Assembly: GCA_002400415.1 (NCBI GenBank)
Contig: DGQP01000014.1
Location: forward strand, 310,001 to 374,000
DNA from: Chitinophagaceae bacterium UBA4411
GTDB lineage: Bacteria; Bacteroidota; Bacteroidia; Chitinophagales; Chitinophagaceae
DNA: 64,000 nucleotides
Direction of reading: 5' to 3'
Below the pieces are notes generated by a model. It did not search any database, had not been told where the DNA came from, and saw only the letters and a list, made by a program, of their open reading frames with translations. The position numbers and the translations under genes are program-made. How positions within the stretch are numbered: position 1 is the stretch's first letter; each line of letters opens with the position of its first letter. Below, piece after piece: positions 8,686 through 15,983 of the stretch.

Positions 8686-8713
8686 GTAATAAATCCCTGT
8701 TTTATAGAGAGTG

Positions 8714-8721
8714 CAAATTTA
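8714..8721 (-). promoter_or_regulatory. -7 promoter element of thrS
   Basis: TAAATTTG on the minus strand matches TAnnTTTG. A convincing -33 TTTG is missing at the expected spacing. The start would fall near 8707, giving a leader of about 22 nt, too short for a T-box or a structured attenuator. Confidence 0.5.
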
Positions 8722-8767
8722 GCAAAATCCGGCTGATTTACAGGGATTCACAATCAAGCCCGGGTTA

Positions 8768-9475
8768 TTATATATTCCTGCTGATCAGCCGGTCAAGCCG
8801 CCGGGCTTTTCCCCGCAGGCGTTTTAGTTTTTTTTCGAATAAAGGCCGGTCATTGAAATAAAGTACCGCCAGTTTTACCTGCCGGTTTCTCCAGCGCTTC
8901 AGTAATATTTTACCATATGCTTTATCCAATCCGATGGTAAGGCTATGGAATAGTCTCAGCTTTTTATTTTGCGCTAACGCCCTTCGATAAACAATTTCAT
9001 ATTCTTTCTGTAACTCACCATAGTATGCAAAATACCAGGGTTTGAGTTCTTCTAGTTCCGCTGCTGTAAAAGCATCGGTTAATGCCTGCCAGATATCACC
9101 GTTAATATGAGCATTGATCCCATATAAAATATACCGCAATGATGAAGCAGTGCTGTCCCGGTAATAAGCCTGCCATGCATCGGGTATGGTCTCCTTCTGC
9201 CTGTATGCTTCTGCGGCCCGGAAGAAATAACCGGCAAATTGAAGTTCCAGCCTTTCCATCAGTTGCTGCACCCTTTCGTCAGTACCTGAAAAATAATTCA
9301 CCGCCCCGATAGTAGTTTCAAAATAGATATCAGCAAAATGTTTCGATACAGAATGACTTTGCCGGACAGAATCCAGGCGGGCCAGCAATGCAACAGACCT
9401 GTCACTGATCTGCGTGTTAGCAAGATGAGAGATACAGAAAAAGAAGAGAATAAAAAAATACCGGCCAAAACACAT
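8768..9475 (-). CDS. Exported DUF5995-like protein
   Basis: A 235-residue protein with a hydrophobic N-terminus (signal peptide ending around LANTQ, about residue 21). The central motif LYGINAHINGDIWQAL (about 118-133) and the surrounding Trp/Tyr-rich helices resemble the DUF5995 family; this is from memory and not searched. The C-terminus is very basic (KKLKRLRGKARRLDR). No enzymatic function is known to me. Its stop lies only about 80 nt upstream of the thrS start. Confidence 0.6.
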   Translation of the reverse strand: MCFGRYFFILFFFCISHLANTQISDRSVALLARLDSVRQSHSVSKHFADIYFETTIGAVNYFSGTDERVQQLMERLELQFAGYFFRAAEAYRQKETIPDAWQAYYRDSTASSLRYILYGINAHINGDIWQALTDAFTAAELEELKPWYFAYYGELQKEYEIVYRRALAQNKKLRLFHSLTIGLDKAYGKILLKRWRNRQVKLAVLYFNDRPLFEKKLKRLRGKARRLDRLISRNI

Positions 9476-9552
9476 GAACAGGAATATCTTTTAAACACGT
9501 TAAAATTAACAAACTCTTGCCCAATGCCGTTCTGCAATACGAATCAATTCGT

Positions 9553-9560
9553 TAGTTTTG
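9553..9560 (+). promoter_or_regulatory. -7 promoter element, leaderless configuration
   Basis: TAGTTTTG is an exact TAnnTTTG match. The ATG of the next gene is at 9568, 7 nt after the box, so transcription would start at or next to the start codon. The -33 position carries only TCTG (9531-9534, spacer 18). Confidence 0.5.
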
Positions 9561-9567
9561 AGCCGTG

Positions 9568-10686
9568 ATGAAACAGCTATTCAGAAGGACTTGCCTGTTT
9601 TTTATTCTGCTGGCCCTTTTTTCCAATCTTCCCGTCTTCTCACAGGATCTGACAGGTATCTGGAAAGGCTTTTTTATGTCTGAAGACGGGCAGTTTTACA
9701 AATTGGAATTTCAACTCTCCCACAACAAATCATATGCAGCCAGCGGTGTTTCTTATTCTTACTTAGATGTTCGTTTCTATGGCAAAGCAACCATGACCGG
9801 AAGCTATGTTAAAAACACAAAGACTTTAAAGATCAAAGAAATCCGCACGGTGGAAGTAAAAAGTGTATTGGGTGGCATGACCTGCATTATGAACTACACA
9901 CTCACTTATTCAAAATCAGGTAATGAAGAATTCCTGGAAGGTACTTATGTGGGCAGGAATGAAAAGCCATTATCCGTTGATAGTTCTTATTGGGGTGATT
10001 GCGGTGGCGGCCGGGTTTCGCTAAGGCGGGTTGCTGCCTCCGATTTTTACCTGGAGCCATTTCTAAGAAAACCGGCTCCTAAAACCCCTGCAGCCAGGGC
10101 GCCCACAACAAAACCACCGGTTACTACAAAAAACAATCCGCCGGTTGTAAAAAAACAAACGGCAACAACTAAACCGTCCGTTAAACCACCGGTTAAAAAA
10201 CCTGTAACTAAACCGCCTGTTCCTGCCAGCCCGTTAGTGGTAACACCAAAAATTGACACTGCACTTAAAACAATACCAGCCGCCCCTGTTGTCAAGAAGG
10301 CCATACCCGAGAATATACCCACTCCTTTTGTCCTTAAGAGTCGTACCAATGAACTCGTAAAGATTTTAATAGTAACAGATGAAAATGTAACCGTAAAACT
10401 GTATGATAACGGCGAAATCGATGATGACACGATCTCTGTGTATATGGACAAGAAACTGGTACTTTCTTCGAAACGGCTGACAGCATCCCCGCTTATCGTA
10501 AAACTGAAAATGGACGAAGACAATTCAGAGCATGAACTGGTGATGGTGGCCGAAAATCTTGGACGTATTCCACCCAATACCTCACTGATGATCGTTGAGT
10601 CCGGCGAGCAACGTTTTGATGTCCGCATCACGTCTACTGAACAGAAAAATGCTGTGGTCAGGTTCAGGTATGTCAAACCCAAATGA
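9568..10686 (+). CDS. Secreted protein of unknown family with Pro/Lys/Thr-rich linker (paralogue 1)
   Basis: A 372-residue exported protein with a signal peptide ending near VFSQ (about residue 26). Residues about 27-160 look like a beta-rich domain (DLTGIWKGFF...). Residues about 170-250 are a low-complexity Pro/Thr/Lys linker. The C-terminal domain of about 110 residues contains LYDNGEIDDDTISVY, AENLGRIPPNTSLMI and TEQKNAVVRFRY. The gene downstream has the same N- and C-terminal domains without the linker. A GTG 3 nt upstream is possible, but ATG at 9568 is preferred. I do not recognise a named family; cell-surface or periplasmic location is inference from the signal peptide. Confidence 0.7.
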   Translation: MKQLFRRTCLFFILLALFSNLPVFSQDLTGIWKGFFMSEDGQFYKLEFQLSHNKSYAASGVSYSYLDVRFYGKATMTGSYVKNTKTLKIKEIRTVEVKSVLGGMTCIMNYTLTYSKSGNEEFLEGTYVGRNEKPLSVDSSYWGDCGGGRVSLRRVAASDFYLEPFLRKPAPKTPAARAPTTKPPVTTKNNPPVVKKQTATTKPSVKPPVKKPVTKPPVPASPLVVTPKIDTALKTIPAAPVVKKAIPENIPTPFVLKSRTNELVKILIVTDENVTVKLYDNGEIDDDTISVYMDKKLVLSSKRLTASPLIVKLKMDEDNSEHELVMVAENLGRIPPNTSLMIVESGEQRFDVRITSTEQKNAVVRFRYVKPK

Positions 10687-10797
10687 CCCCGCAATTGCCT
10701 TATCATAATGTAAAAAAGAACTACAGGAGAAAGACCGGGTGACCGTTTCTGTAATTTCTGCTTTGGCTTTTATTAATTTGGCCTATTTTCATTTTTT

Positions 10798-11640
10798 ATG
10801 AAGCGTATTACCCTTTTATTCATGTTGCTATTGTCCATGTGCTGCGTCCGGGCACAGGATATCAATGGCATCTGGAAGGGTAAACTGGTAATGGAACCCG
10901 GTGGTTGCTTCCCTGTTTACAATATAGAATTACAACTGACTGTAGCCGGTAATAAGATAACAGGAGTTTCTTATCACTATTCTGATACCAGCAATTATGT
11001 AAGGGAAACTTTTGAAGGAATATTCAGACCGGACAGCAACATCCTTCTCATCAACGAGATTGGTGTTACCAGTTTTCATATTCCTCCCGACTGTACTCCC
11101 TGCATCAAACGATACAATTTTTCTTACCATAAAGGGGGTAATGAGGAACAATTGCGGGGGTCCTGGACCGGTAAGACCATGGATAATAAATCAAATTGCC
11201 CGCCCGGCACAATTGTATTGACAAGAATCACCAAATCTGCCTTCAAGCCCAACCTGCCAAAAACCCTGACGGAAAGAAAGAATGAACTGGTCAAAACGAT
11301 CTATGTGGACACTGGGGTTGTTAAACTTGATTTTTATGATAACGGGGTGATAGACGGTGATACTATTTCGGTTTATGTAAATGATATGCCTGTAGTATCC
11401 AGAAAAATGCTGACTGCCAAACCGGTTACAGCAACTATTAAAATTGACCTGCAGCGAACGATACAGGAAGTTATCATGGTTGGGGAAAATCTTGGCTCTA
11501 TACCTCCAAATACTGCATTGATGATCATTAATGCCGGCGATAAACGGTACCAGCTCTATCTTACTTCAGATGATAAGAAAAATGCGATGGTACGGTTCAT
11601 ATATGAAAAACCTGCTGCCGCAAAAGCACCGTCCCCCTGA
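10798..11640 (+). CDS. Secreted protein of unknown family (paralogue 2)
   Basis: A 280-residue exported protein with a signal peptide (MKRITLLFMLLLSMCCVRAQ). It is a tandem paralogue of the preceding gene: DINGIWKGKL corresponds to DLTGIWKGFF, FYDNGVIDGDTISVY to LYDNGEIDDDTISVY, and GENLGSIPPNTALMI to the matching C-terminal segment. It lacks the long Pro/Thr/Lys linker. The N-domain has additional Cys residues (PDCTPCIKRY). The 110-nt gap between the two genes and the weak promoter-like sequence suggest possible separate transcription. Confidence 0.7.
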   Translation: MKRITLLFMLLLSMCCVRAQDINGIWKGKLVMEPGGCFPVYNIELQLTVAGNKITGVSYHYSDTSNYVRETFEGIFRPDSNILLINEIGVTSFHIPPDCTPCIKRYNFSYHKGGNEEQLRGSWTGKTMDNKSNCPPGTIVLTRITKSAFKPNLPKTLTERKNELVKTIYVDTGVVKLDFYDNGVIDGDTISVYVNDMPVVSRKMLTAKPVTATIKIDLQRTIQEVIMVGENLGSIPPNTALMIINAGDKRYQLYLTSDDKKNAMVRFIYEKPAAAKAPSP

Positions 11641-11672
11641 TCAGGTATCTTATCTGTTATTCCCTGATCAGG
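11636..11672. terminator. Repeated CCTGATCAGG palindromes across convergent stops
   Basis: Two exact copies of the self-complementary 10-mer CCTGATCAGG lie at 11636-11645 and 11663-11672. They overlap the stop of the plus-strand gene and the last codons of the minus-strand flavodoxin gene. Because each copy is its own complement, the two can form a 10-bp hairpin on either strand. A bidirectional terminator is the simplest reading. Confidence 0.45.
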
Positions 11673-12136
11673 CGTAAAAATTCTTCTACCGCATCTTCAT
11701 CCACCACAGATACTGATTCCTTTACGCCCCGCACCGCTTTCACCATCAGCCGTTCCAGGAAATTCATCTTTTCCAACAACAACTCCCCTCCGAATAAGCC
11801 GTGCGCCACGGCATGCTTCCGAAGTGATTCAGGAAATGCGCTGTCAAATTCCACAGTTGATTCATCCATATTCATAAAACAGAGAAATAACCCCAGCCGT
11901 TTTAGCAGCAATTGTTTTTCGTTCAGCTCAAGAAACTGGCGGATCTTTTTCTGGACCTGGCCCATATGAACAGAACAGCCGATGATCACAGTTGACCATG
12001 ATTCAATATCCGGCATGGCCTCGTTAGCCAGGTTAACGAGCCTCACTTTATCATCTAATTCCTGCGACAGGTAGTTCGCCAATTTTTGGGTGGTGCCATA
12101 CTGGCTCATATAAACAATGAGGTAACTCATAATCAA
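11657..12136 (-). CDS. HemG-like flavodoxin-domain protein
   Basis: A 159-residue flavodoxin-fold protein. The N-terminal FMN-phosphate loop reads SQYGTTQKLANYL (about residues 11-23), followed by STVIIGCSVHMGQVQKKI. The C-terminal part (GLFGGELLLEKMNFLERLMVKAVRG) resembles the HemG type of protoporphyrinogen oxidase and related menaquinone-dependent flavodoxins. No heme genes are adjacent, so the exact role is uncertain. The second in-frame ATG (MSYLIVYM, 12130) is an alternative start. Confidence 0.7.
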   Translation of the reverse strand: MIMSYLIVYMSQYGTTQKLANYLSQELDDKVRLVNLANEAMPDIESWSTVIIGCSVHMGQVQKKIRQFLELNEKQLLLKRLGLFLCFMNMDESTVEFDSAFPESLRKHAVAHGLFGGELLLEKMNFLERLMVKAVRGVKESVSVVDEDAVEEFLRLIRE

Positions 12137-12292
12137 GTGTTTTTAGCTGTCCTCAATGAAAGACTCTTTCGTTTCACAGTACTATTCTCTTTCTAAATCT
12201 ATGCAATCAGAAAGGCAGTTACAGATGACTCCTGTCATGGCAAATCTTGAAAGAAGTCAGCCACAGATATTACAAAGAGCTGCTTTAAACGG

Positions 12293-12315
12293 AAAAGAGC
12301 CCCGGAGGCTCTTTT
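12293..12315 (-). terminator. Terminator of the 63-residue gene
   Basis: Arms AAAAGAGCC (12293-12301) and GGCTCTTTT (12307-12315) form a 9-bp stem with a 5-nt loop. The hairpin ends on a T-run on the minus strand and lies 10 nt past the stop at 12325. Confidence 0.85.
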
Positions 12316-12324
12316 CAAATTGGC

Positions 12325-12516
12325 TTACCTGGCAAAACGGCCCTGTGCCGTTCTTGCGTTCCTGCGGATATTCCACAGGTCTGCGGCCGTGAATGTTCGT
12401 TCACTGTCACCAGGGATCAAAATGTCCTTTGCTAAAGTTTCTTTTACTTCTTTTACCAGGTTCTTTAATACATCCGGTTCCATCTGGACAATAGATGGCA
12501 TCACATCACTCTTCAT
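12325..12516 (-). CDS. Conserved small protein (63 residues)
   Basis: A 63-residue protein with an acidic helical first half (VLKNLVKEVKETLAKD) and a C-terminal TFTAADLWNIRRNARTAQGRF segment. The FTAADLWNIRRN type of ending is one I recall from other small Bacteroidota proteins of unknown function. It is a genuine gene by context: a promoter at 12649-12680 and a close terminator bracket it. The leader of about 125 nt is long for such a small gene. It has no signal peptide. Confidence 0.7.
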   Translation of the reverse strand: MKSDVMPSIVQMEPDVLKNLVKEVKETLAKDILIPGDSERTFTAADLWNIRRNARTAQGRFAR

Positions 12517-12648
12517 GATTTATTTCCTTTTTAAATGTTTACAAAATTGATCTGAGGCTTAAGGGAGAAATACACTAAGAATCGTTAGAAGAAGTGTTGA
12601 ATTCTGTCGCCTGTTTGTAAGTATACTACATCTCTCAGATTGATGCCG

Positions 12649-12680
12649 CAAAGATACGGTTTTATACCTGCCCTTCCAAG
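12649..12680 (-). promoter_or_regulatory. Bacteroidota-type promoter of the 63-residue gene
   Basis: On the minus strand, TATCTTTG (12649-12656) matches TAnnTTTG exactly. CTTG (12677-12680) at a 20-nt spacing is a one-mismatch -33 box. The predicted start is near 12642; the rest of the gap to 12808 shows no gene. Confidence 0.55.
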
Positions 12681-12807
12681 GAAAGAGAAGATAAAACAGA
12701 CAACCAACTCCTTTATGCGGGCATCTTATTCTCCCTGGAATGCACTGCTGGCAATGGTTTCAGCACGTTACTAAAAATCTGTTAAGGATCGGAAAGAAAA
12801 GGCTGGC

Positions 12808-13200
12808 TTAATTCACCTGGTTCAAAAACAGGGGCAAACCTGATTTCCATTCGCCGTCAATATATAACTCAAAGGAATAACGGCCGGGTTTGTCAAATTG
12901 CAATTGGTTAAAATTGATTACAATATTGATGGAGGCAAATTGCCCGTTTGGCGGGGCGCCGATATTGATATTGCCTTCAATAGGCTGCAAAATCTCTTTT
13001 GCACCGGCATCAGTGAGCCGGAGTTTGAATTCATGCTGCCCGGTTTCTTTGATGCCGAAACGCAAACGGCAGGCTACTGAGCAGGACGGATGTTGCACCG
13101 GGAATTGCTTTGCCTGTATAGCATCAAAGGTTCCGACAACAGTCAGTTTTGAATTATTATCCTGTGCAAAGTCAGCAAGAGTGAATATTTCTATCTCCAT
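12808..13200 (-). CDS. DUF6941-like protein
   Basis: A 130-residue cytoplasmic protein starting at the ATG at 13198-13200 (MEIEIFTLADFAQ); 17 further in-frame codons upstream look non-coding. The beta-rich body (LTVVGTFDAIQ, then RLRFGIKETGQHEFKLRLTD, ending GRYSFELYIDGEW) resembles DUF6941, a family recalled here and not searched. No catalytic residues stand out. It appears monocistronic. Confidence 0.6.
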   Translation of the reverse strand: MEIEIFTLADFAQDNNSKLTVVGTFDAIQAKQFPVQHPSCSVACRLRFGIKETGQHEFKLRLTDAGAKEILQPIEGNINIGAPPNGQFASINIVINFNQLQFDKPGRYSFELYIDGEWKSGLPLFLNQVN

Positions 13201-13416
13201 AACCAATTTAATTATAAGCAAGGTAAACCCTGGCGTTACCGGGCAATGCATTTAATAATAAGAACCGTGCCGGGGTAAATCAGGAATAGCCTGCCTGACA
13301 ATACAGTGTGATACCTGCGATTTCCTGCCATTGAAGCAGTGCATTCTGTCATTTCTCTTGAAATATGAGCAAGAATCCTGGTCCAAAACAGTTGTGGCGC
13401 TTTGGGAAACGGCAAA
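13201..13416. other. Intergenic region without recognised gene
   Basis: About 215 nt between the DUF6941-like gene and the terminator of the SnoaL-like lipoprotein gene. I see no TAnnTTTG box, no repeat and no convincing reading frame here. Confidence 0.4.
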
Positions 13417-13441
13417 AAATGCCCGTGTCACCCGGGCATTT
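13417..13441 (-). terminator. Terminator of the SnoaL-like lipoprotein gene
   Basis: Arms AAATGCCCG (13417-13425) and CGGGCATTT (13433-13441) form a 9-bp stem with a 7-nt loop, followed on the minus strand by a T-run. It lies 26 nt past the stop at 13467. Confidence 0.85.
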
Positions 13442-13466
13442 TCAAGAACAAAAAAAGCTAAAATCA

Positions 13467-13958
13467 TTATTTAATTGAGTCCTGCGCAGCCGGTGGCGGC
13501 GGTGGCGGCATCATTGCCATCATATCTTTAGGATCCATATACATCCAATGCTCCACAGCTTTCCCATCTTTGAATTTCGATACATCTATGCTTGACATAG
13601 TCACGGGTTTCCCACCCATATTCCCGGTAATAGTCGCCCAGGTAAAAACATACTCGTCATCGGCAAGACTGCGGGTATTCGATGATTTCATATCCGGCAT
13701 CATGGCCCGGTAACGTTTCATATCCGCAACAATACTGTCCAGCCCTTTTACATCATAGCCTTTGTCACTGCCGTGGTCAACGGCATCAGCAGCAATATAG
13801 TCACCCATTTTACTAAAATCACCGGCTTCATACGCTTTCATGATCGCATCATTCACTTCCAGGTTTTTCTTAGCCTTAGCTGAGAGACCTCCTTCATTGT
13901 TGCAGGAAATACAAATGCTGCTGATGGCAATGAGCAGCAGGAAAAGAAGTTTTTTCAT
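13467..13958 (-). CDS. SnoaL/NTF2-like lipoprotein
   Basis: A 163-residue lipoprotein starting at the ATG at 13956-13958, which gives the signal MKKLLFLLLIAISSICISC with the lipid Cys near residue 19. The body fits the cone-shaped NTF2/SnoaL fold: EVNDAIMKAYEAGDFSKMGDYIAADAVDHG, then a central SSNTRSLADDEYVFTWATITG strand pair and VSKFKDGKAVEHWMYMD. This fold binds small hydrophobic ligands or catalyses ester cyclisation; no specific activity can be assigned. The C-terminus is a short poly-Pro tail. It lies divergent from the SRPBCC gene across about 250 nt. Confidence 0.7.
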   Translation of the reverse strand: MKKLLFLLLIAISSICISCNNEGGLSAKAKKNLEVNDAIMKAYEAGDFSKMGDYIAADAVDHGSDKGYDVKGLDSIVADMKRYRAMMPDMKSSNTRSLADDEYVFTWATITGNMGGKPVTMSSIDVSKFKDGKAVEHWMYMDPKDMMAMMPPPPPPAAQDSIK

Positions 13959-14094
13959 ATCATTTGTTGTTTTGGTGAAGTAAAAAGGTAGAACAAATTC
14001 CAGAGGGACCAAAACATTTTACCACCCTCTGCCTGGCCGGAAACGGCTGCCATCCCGCTATTGGTTGATAACGAAGCCCCCGGGAAAAAAAATA

Positions 14095-14125
14095 TTTCCC
14101 GCAACCAAAAGGTTGCCTATATTTG
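14095..14125 (+). promoter_or_regulatory. Promoter of the SRPBCC gene
   Basis: TTTC (14095-14098), a 19-nt spacer and TATATTTG (14118-14125) match the Bacteroidota consensus with one mismatch in the -33 box. The predicted start is near 14132, with a leader of about 77 nt. Confidence 0.7.
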
Positions 14126-14140
14126 CAACTGTTCAGTTGC
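14101..14140. promoter_or_regulatory. Two operator-like palindromes in the SRPBCC promoter
   Basis: GCAACC-AAAA-GGTTGC (14101-14116) fills the -33/-7 spacer, and GCAACT-GTTC-AGTTGC (14125-14140) covers the -7 end and the start site. They share the form GCAAC(C/T)-N4-(A/G)GTTGC and their centres are 24 nt apart. Such spacing fits two repressor dimers. ArsR-type regulators often control AHSA1-type SRPBCC genes, but none is encoded nearby. Confidence 0.6.
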
Positions 14141-14208
14141 ACAAATAACCCGCACGTCAAATAAATAGTCAAAAACATAACAGGAACTTAAACCTAAAAC
14201 ACTCAATA

Positions 14209-14691
14209 ATGAAAACCATTTTCACCGAAAACCCCGGCAATAATACCCTGCTGGTTGAAAGAGAATTCAACGGCACACCGGAACAGGTGTGGAAAGCATG
14301 GACCGATGCTGAAATTCTCGCTCAATGGTGGGCTCCCCACCCTTTCAAGGCCATTACCAAAACCATGGATTTCAGGGAAGGTGGTTACTGGCATTATTAT
14401 ATGCTGGGCCCGGACGGCAGCAAATTCTGGTGCCGGGCAGATTATCTTCTTATTGAACTATTAAAACGCTTTACAATGCAGGATACATTTTGTGATGAAG
14501 AAGGAAACAAAAGCGGCGACCTGCCCGGTATGCACTGGGAAAGTGCATTTGCCCAAACAGCCGGCGGTACAAAAGTCAAAGTGACCGTAACATTTGCCAG
14601 CCGGGAAGACCTGGAGAAAATAACCAGTATGGGCTTTAAAGAAGGTTTCAGTGCGGCACATGAAAACCTGGATCATTTGCTGGCGCAATGA
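14209..14691 (+). CDS. SRPBCC-domain protein (AHSA1 type)
   Basis: A 160-residue single-domain protein of the START/Bet v1-like superfamily, AHSA1 branch. The hallmark VEREFNGTPEQVWKAWTD and AQWWAPHPF (about residues 15-43) is followed by FREGGYWHYYMLGPDG. The family forms a deep hydrophobic pocket; bacterial members are mostly uncharacterised and often paired with an ArsR regulator. It is monocistronic here, with a well-defined promoter carrying two palindromes. Confidence 0.85.
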   Translation: MKTIFTENPGNNTLLVEREFNGTPEQVWKAWTDAEILAQWWAPHPFKAITKTMDFREGGYWHYYMLGPDGSKFWCRADYLLIELLKRFTMQDTFCDEEGNKSGDLPGMHWESAFAQTAGGTKVKVTVTFASREDLEKITSMGFKEGFSAAHENLDHLLAQ

Positions 14692-14758
14692 TCTGTCATA
14701 ACAGTCAGCAGTGGATATAGGTGAAATACTTCTCCGGTATTCTTTTTATTTTTAGACT

Positions 14759-15010
14759 ATGAAACTGGTGGTGAATACAAAAAGCAAGAAACAAGCAAAA
14801 GTTGTAAAGGGTTTTCTTGACCAGCTTTCGATTGAGTTTATGGTTGTGCAGGAAGAAGATGCTGTTTATAAAACCACACCTAAAAAGCCTCCTACAAAAA
14901 AGGAAAAGCAGGTACTTGATAACCTTGCACAATCCGTTGATTTCGTAAAAAAGTATACTAAAGGGAAAACAAAAACCAAATCCCTTAACCAGTTACTGAA
15001 TGAGCTATAA
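14759..15010 (+). CDS. Antitoxin-like protein (DUF2683/RelB-type)
   Basis: An 83-residue basic protein with an N-terminal strand MKLVVNTKSKKQAKVVKGFLDQL and a Lys-rich C-terminal helix ending KSLNQLLNEL. It resembles the DUF2683-type small proteins found upstream of RelE-like toxins in Bacteroidota. Its last 11 nt overlap the start of the downstream RelE-like frame, which is typical of translationally coupled toxin-antitoxin pairs. Such antitoxins bind the toxin and usually the operon promoter. Confidence 0.65.
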   Translation: MKLVVNTKSKKQAKVVKGFLDQLSIEFMVVQEEDAVYKTTPKKPPTKKEKQVLDNLAQSVDFVKKYTKGKTKTKSLNQLLNEL

Positions 15011-15325
15011 TATTATTCCTACTCCCCCGTTTGAAAAGGAATTGAAACAACTGGCAAAGAAATATCCTTCGCTTAAAAAAGATATTGCAGTACTCGCAGC
15101 ACAGTTACAAAAAGAACCAAAATTCGGGGTTCCGTTGGGTAATAATTGTTATAAGATACGTATTGCTATTACATCGAAGGGACAAGGCAAATCCGGTGAT
15201 GCCGGGTAATTACTTTCGTTCAGGTTCTGGAAACAACAATTTTTCTGCTCTCTATTTATGACAAAGCTGATGTAGCCACTATTTCAGATAAAGACATTAA
15301 AGAACGGCTGAAGAAATTAAAGTAG
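15000..15325 (+). pseudogene. RelE/ParE-family toxin, frameshifted
   Basis: The frame opens at the ATG at 15000 (MSYNIIPTPPFEKELKQLAKKYPSLKKDI), a typical RelE/ParE start, and stops early at 15209 after GKSGDAG. The RelE C-terminal strands (RVITFVQVLETTIFLLSIYDK, ending LKKLK and a TAG at 15323) continue in another frame. One missing base near 15199 (GCCGGG where GCCCGGG would restore the frame) explains the break. The intact protein would be about 108 residues. RelE toxins cut mRNA on the ribosome. The gene is either inactivated or affected by a sequencing error. Confidence 0.7.
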
Positions 15326-15368
15326 GCGGTGCAGAACAAGATTTTAATATCCGCAATAGTTCAAACGA

Positions 15369-15827
15369 TTAAGCGCCTAAAATATCATTGATAATGGCCA
15401 GATGATGGGCAGTATGGATTGCAATGATTCTTCCGGCCTGCTTCAGTTTTACATCACCAAAGACAGGATGTGTAAAATATTTATTACTGTTTAATTTCTC
15501 AAACAGCTCCGTTTTTTGTTTTGCTTTCTCCAGCAACGGTATGATCGTTCCGGCACTGATCGTATCACCAGGTTTTACGGCAGCCGGGGCTTTGGCCCTG
15601 CCTCTCGGTATCTTTCTCTGCAGCAATACAAGAGAACGTTTGAAGTTGAATTTCCATTTATAATCAGCCGGGTTGGAATGCTCCGTGGCCGATATCATTT
15701 TTACCATCGCCAGTAAACTATGTTCCAGGTGCCAGCCAACAGAGGCTTGCGAAACGGCTTCCTTCTTTTGTTCAATAAAAGGCAATTTGCTTTCTAACTC
15801 GCTGAGGAGGGTTAAAAGGGTGCTCAT
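15369..15827 (-). CDS. DinB-like / DUF1569 protein
   Basis: A 152-residue four-helix protein starting at the ATG at 15825-15827 (MSTLLTLLSELESKLPF). His residues at GWHLEH and IHTAHHL near the C-terminus are placed like the metal-binding triad of the DinB/YfiT fold, closest to DUF1569. The family includes thiol transferases, and many members are uncharacterised. It converges on the toxin-antitoxin region and has no neighbours in its own direction. Confidence 0.65.
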   Translation of the reverse strand: MSTLLTLLSELESKLPFIEQKKEAVSQASVGWHLEHSLLAMVKMISATEHSNPADYKWKFNFKRSLVLLQRKIPRGRAKAPAAVKPGDTISAGTIIPLLEKAKQKTELFEKLNSNKYFTHPVFGDVKLKQAGRIIAIHTAHHLAIINDILGA

Positions 15828-15983
15828 GTATTTACCGGTTAAAATAAATTTAGTCAATCAGGCCCGGTTTATTACAGCAATCTGTGGCCTGTTGATTTTC
15901 TGTTAAACCAGCAGGAAAATATACAGCTATTATGGAATATCCGCTAATTTCCACTCACTACTTCATTACATCAAACAACGTTT

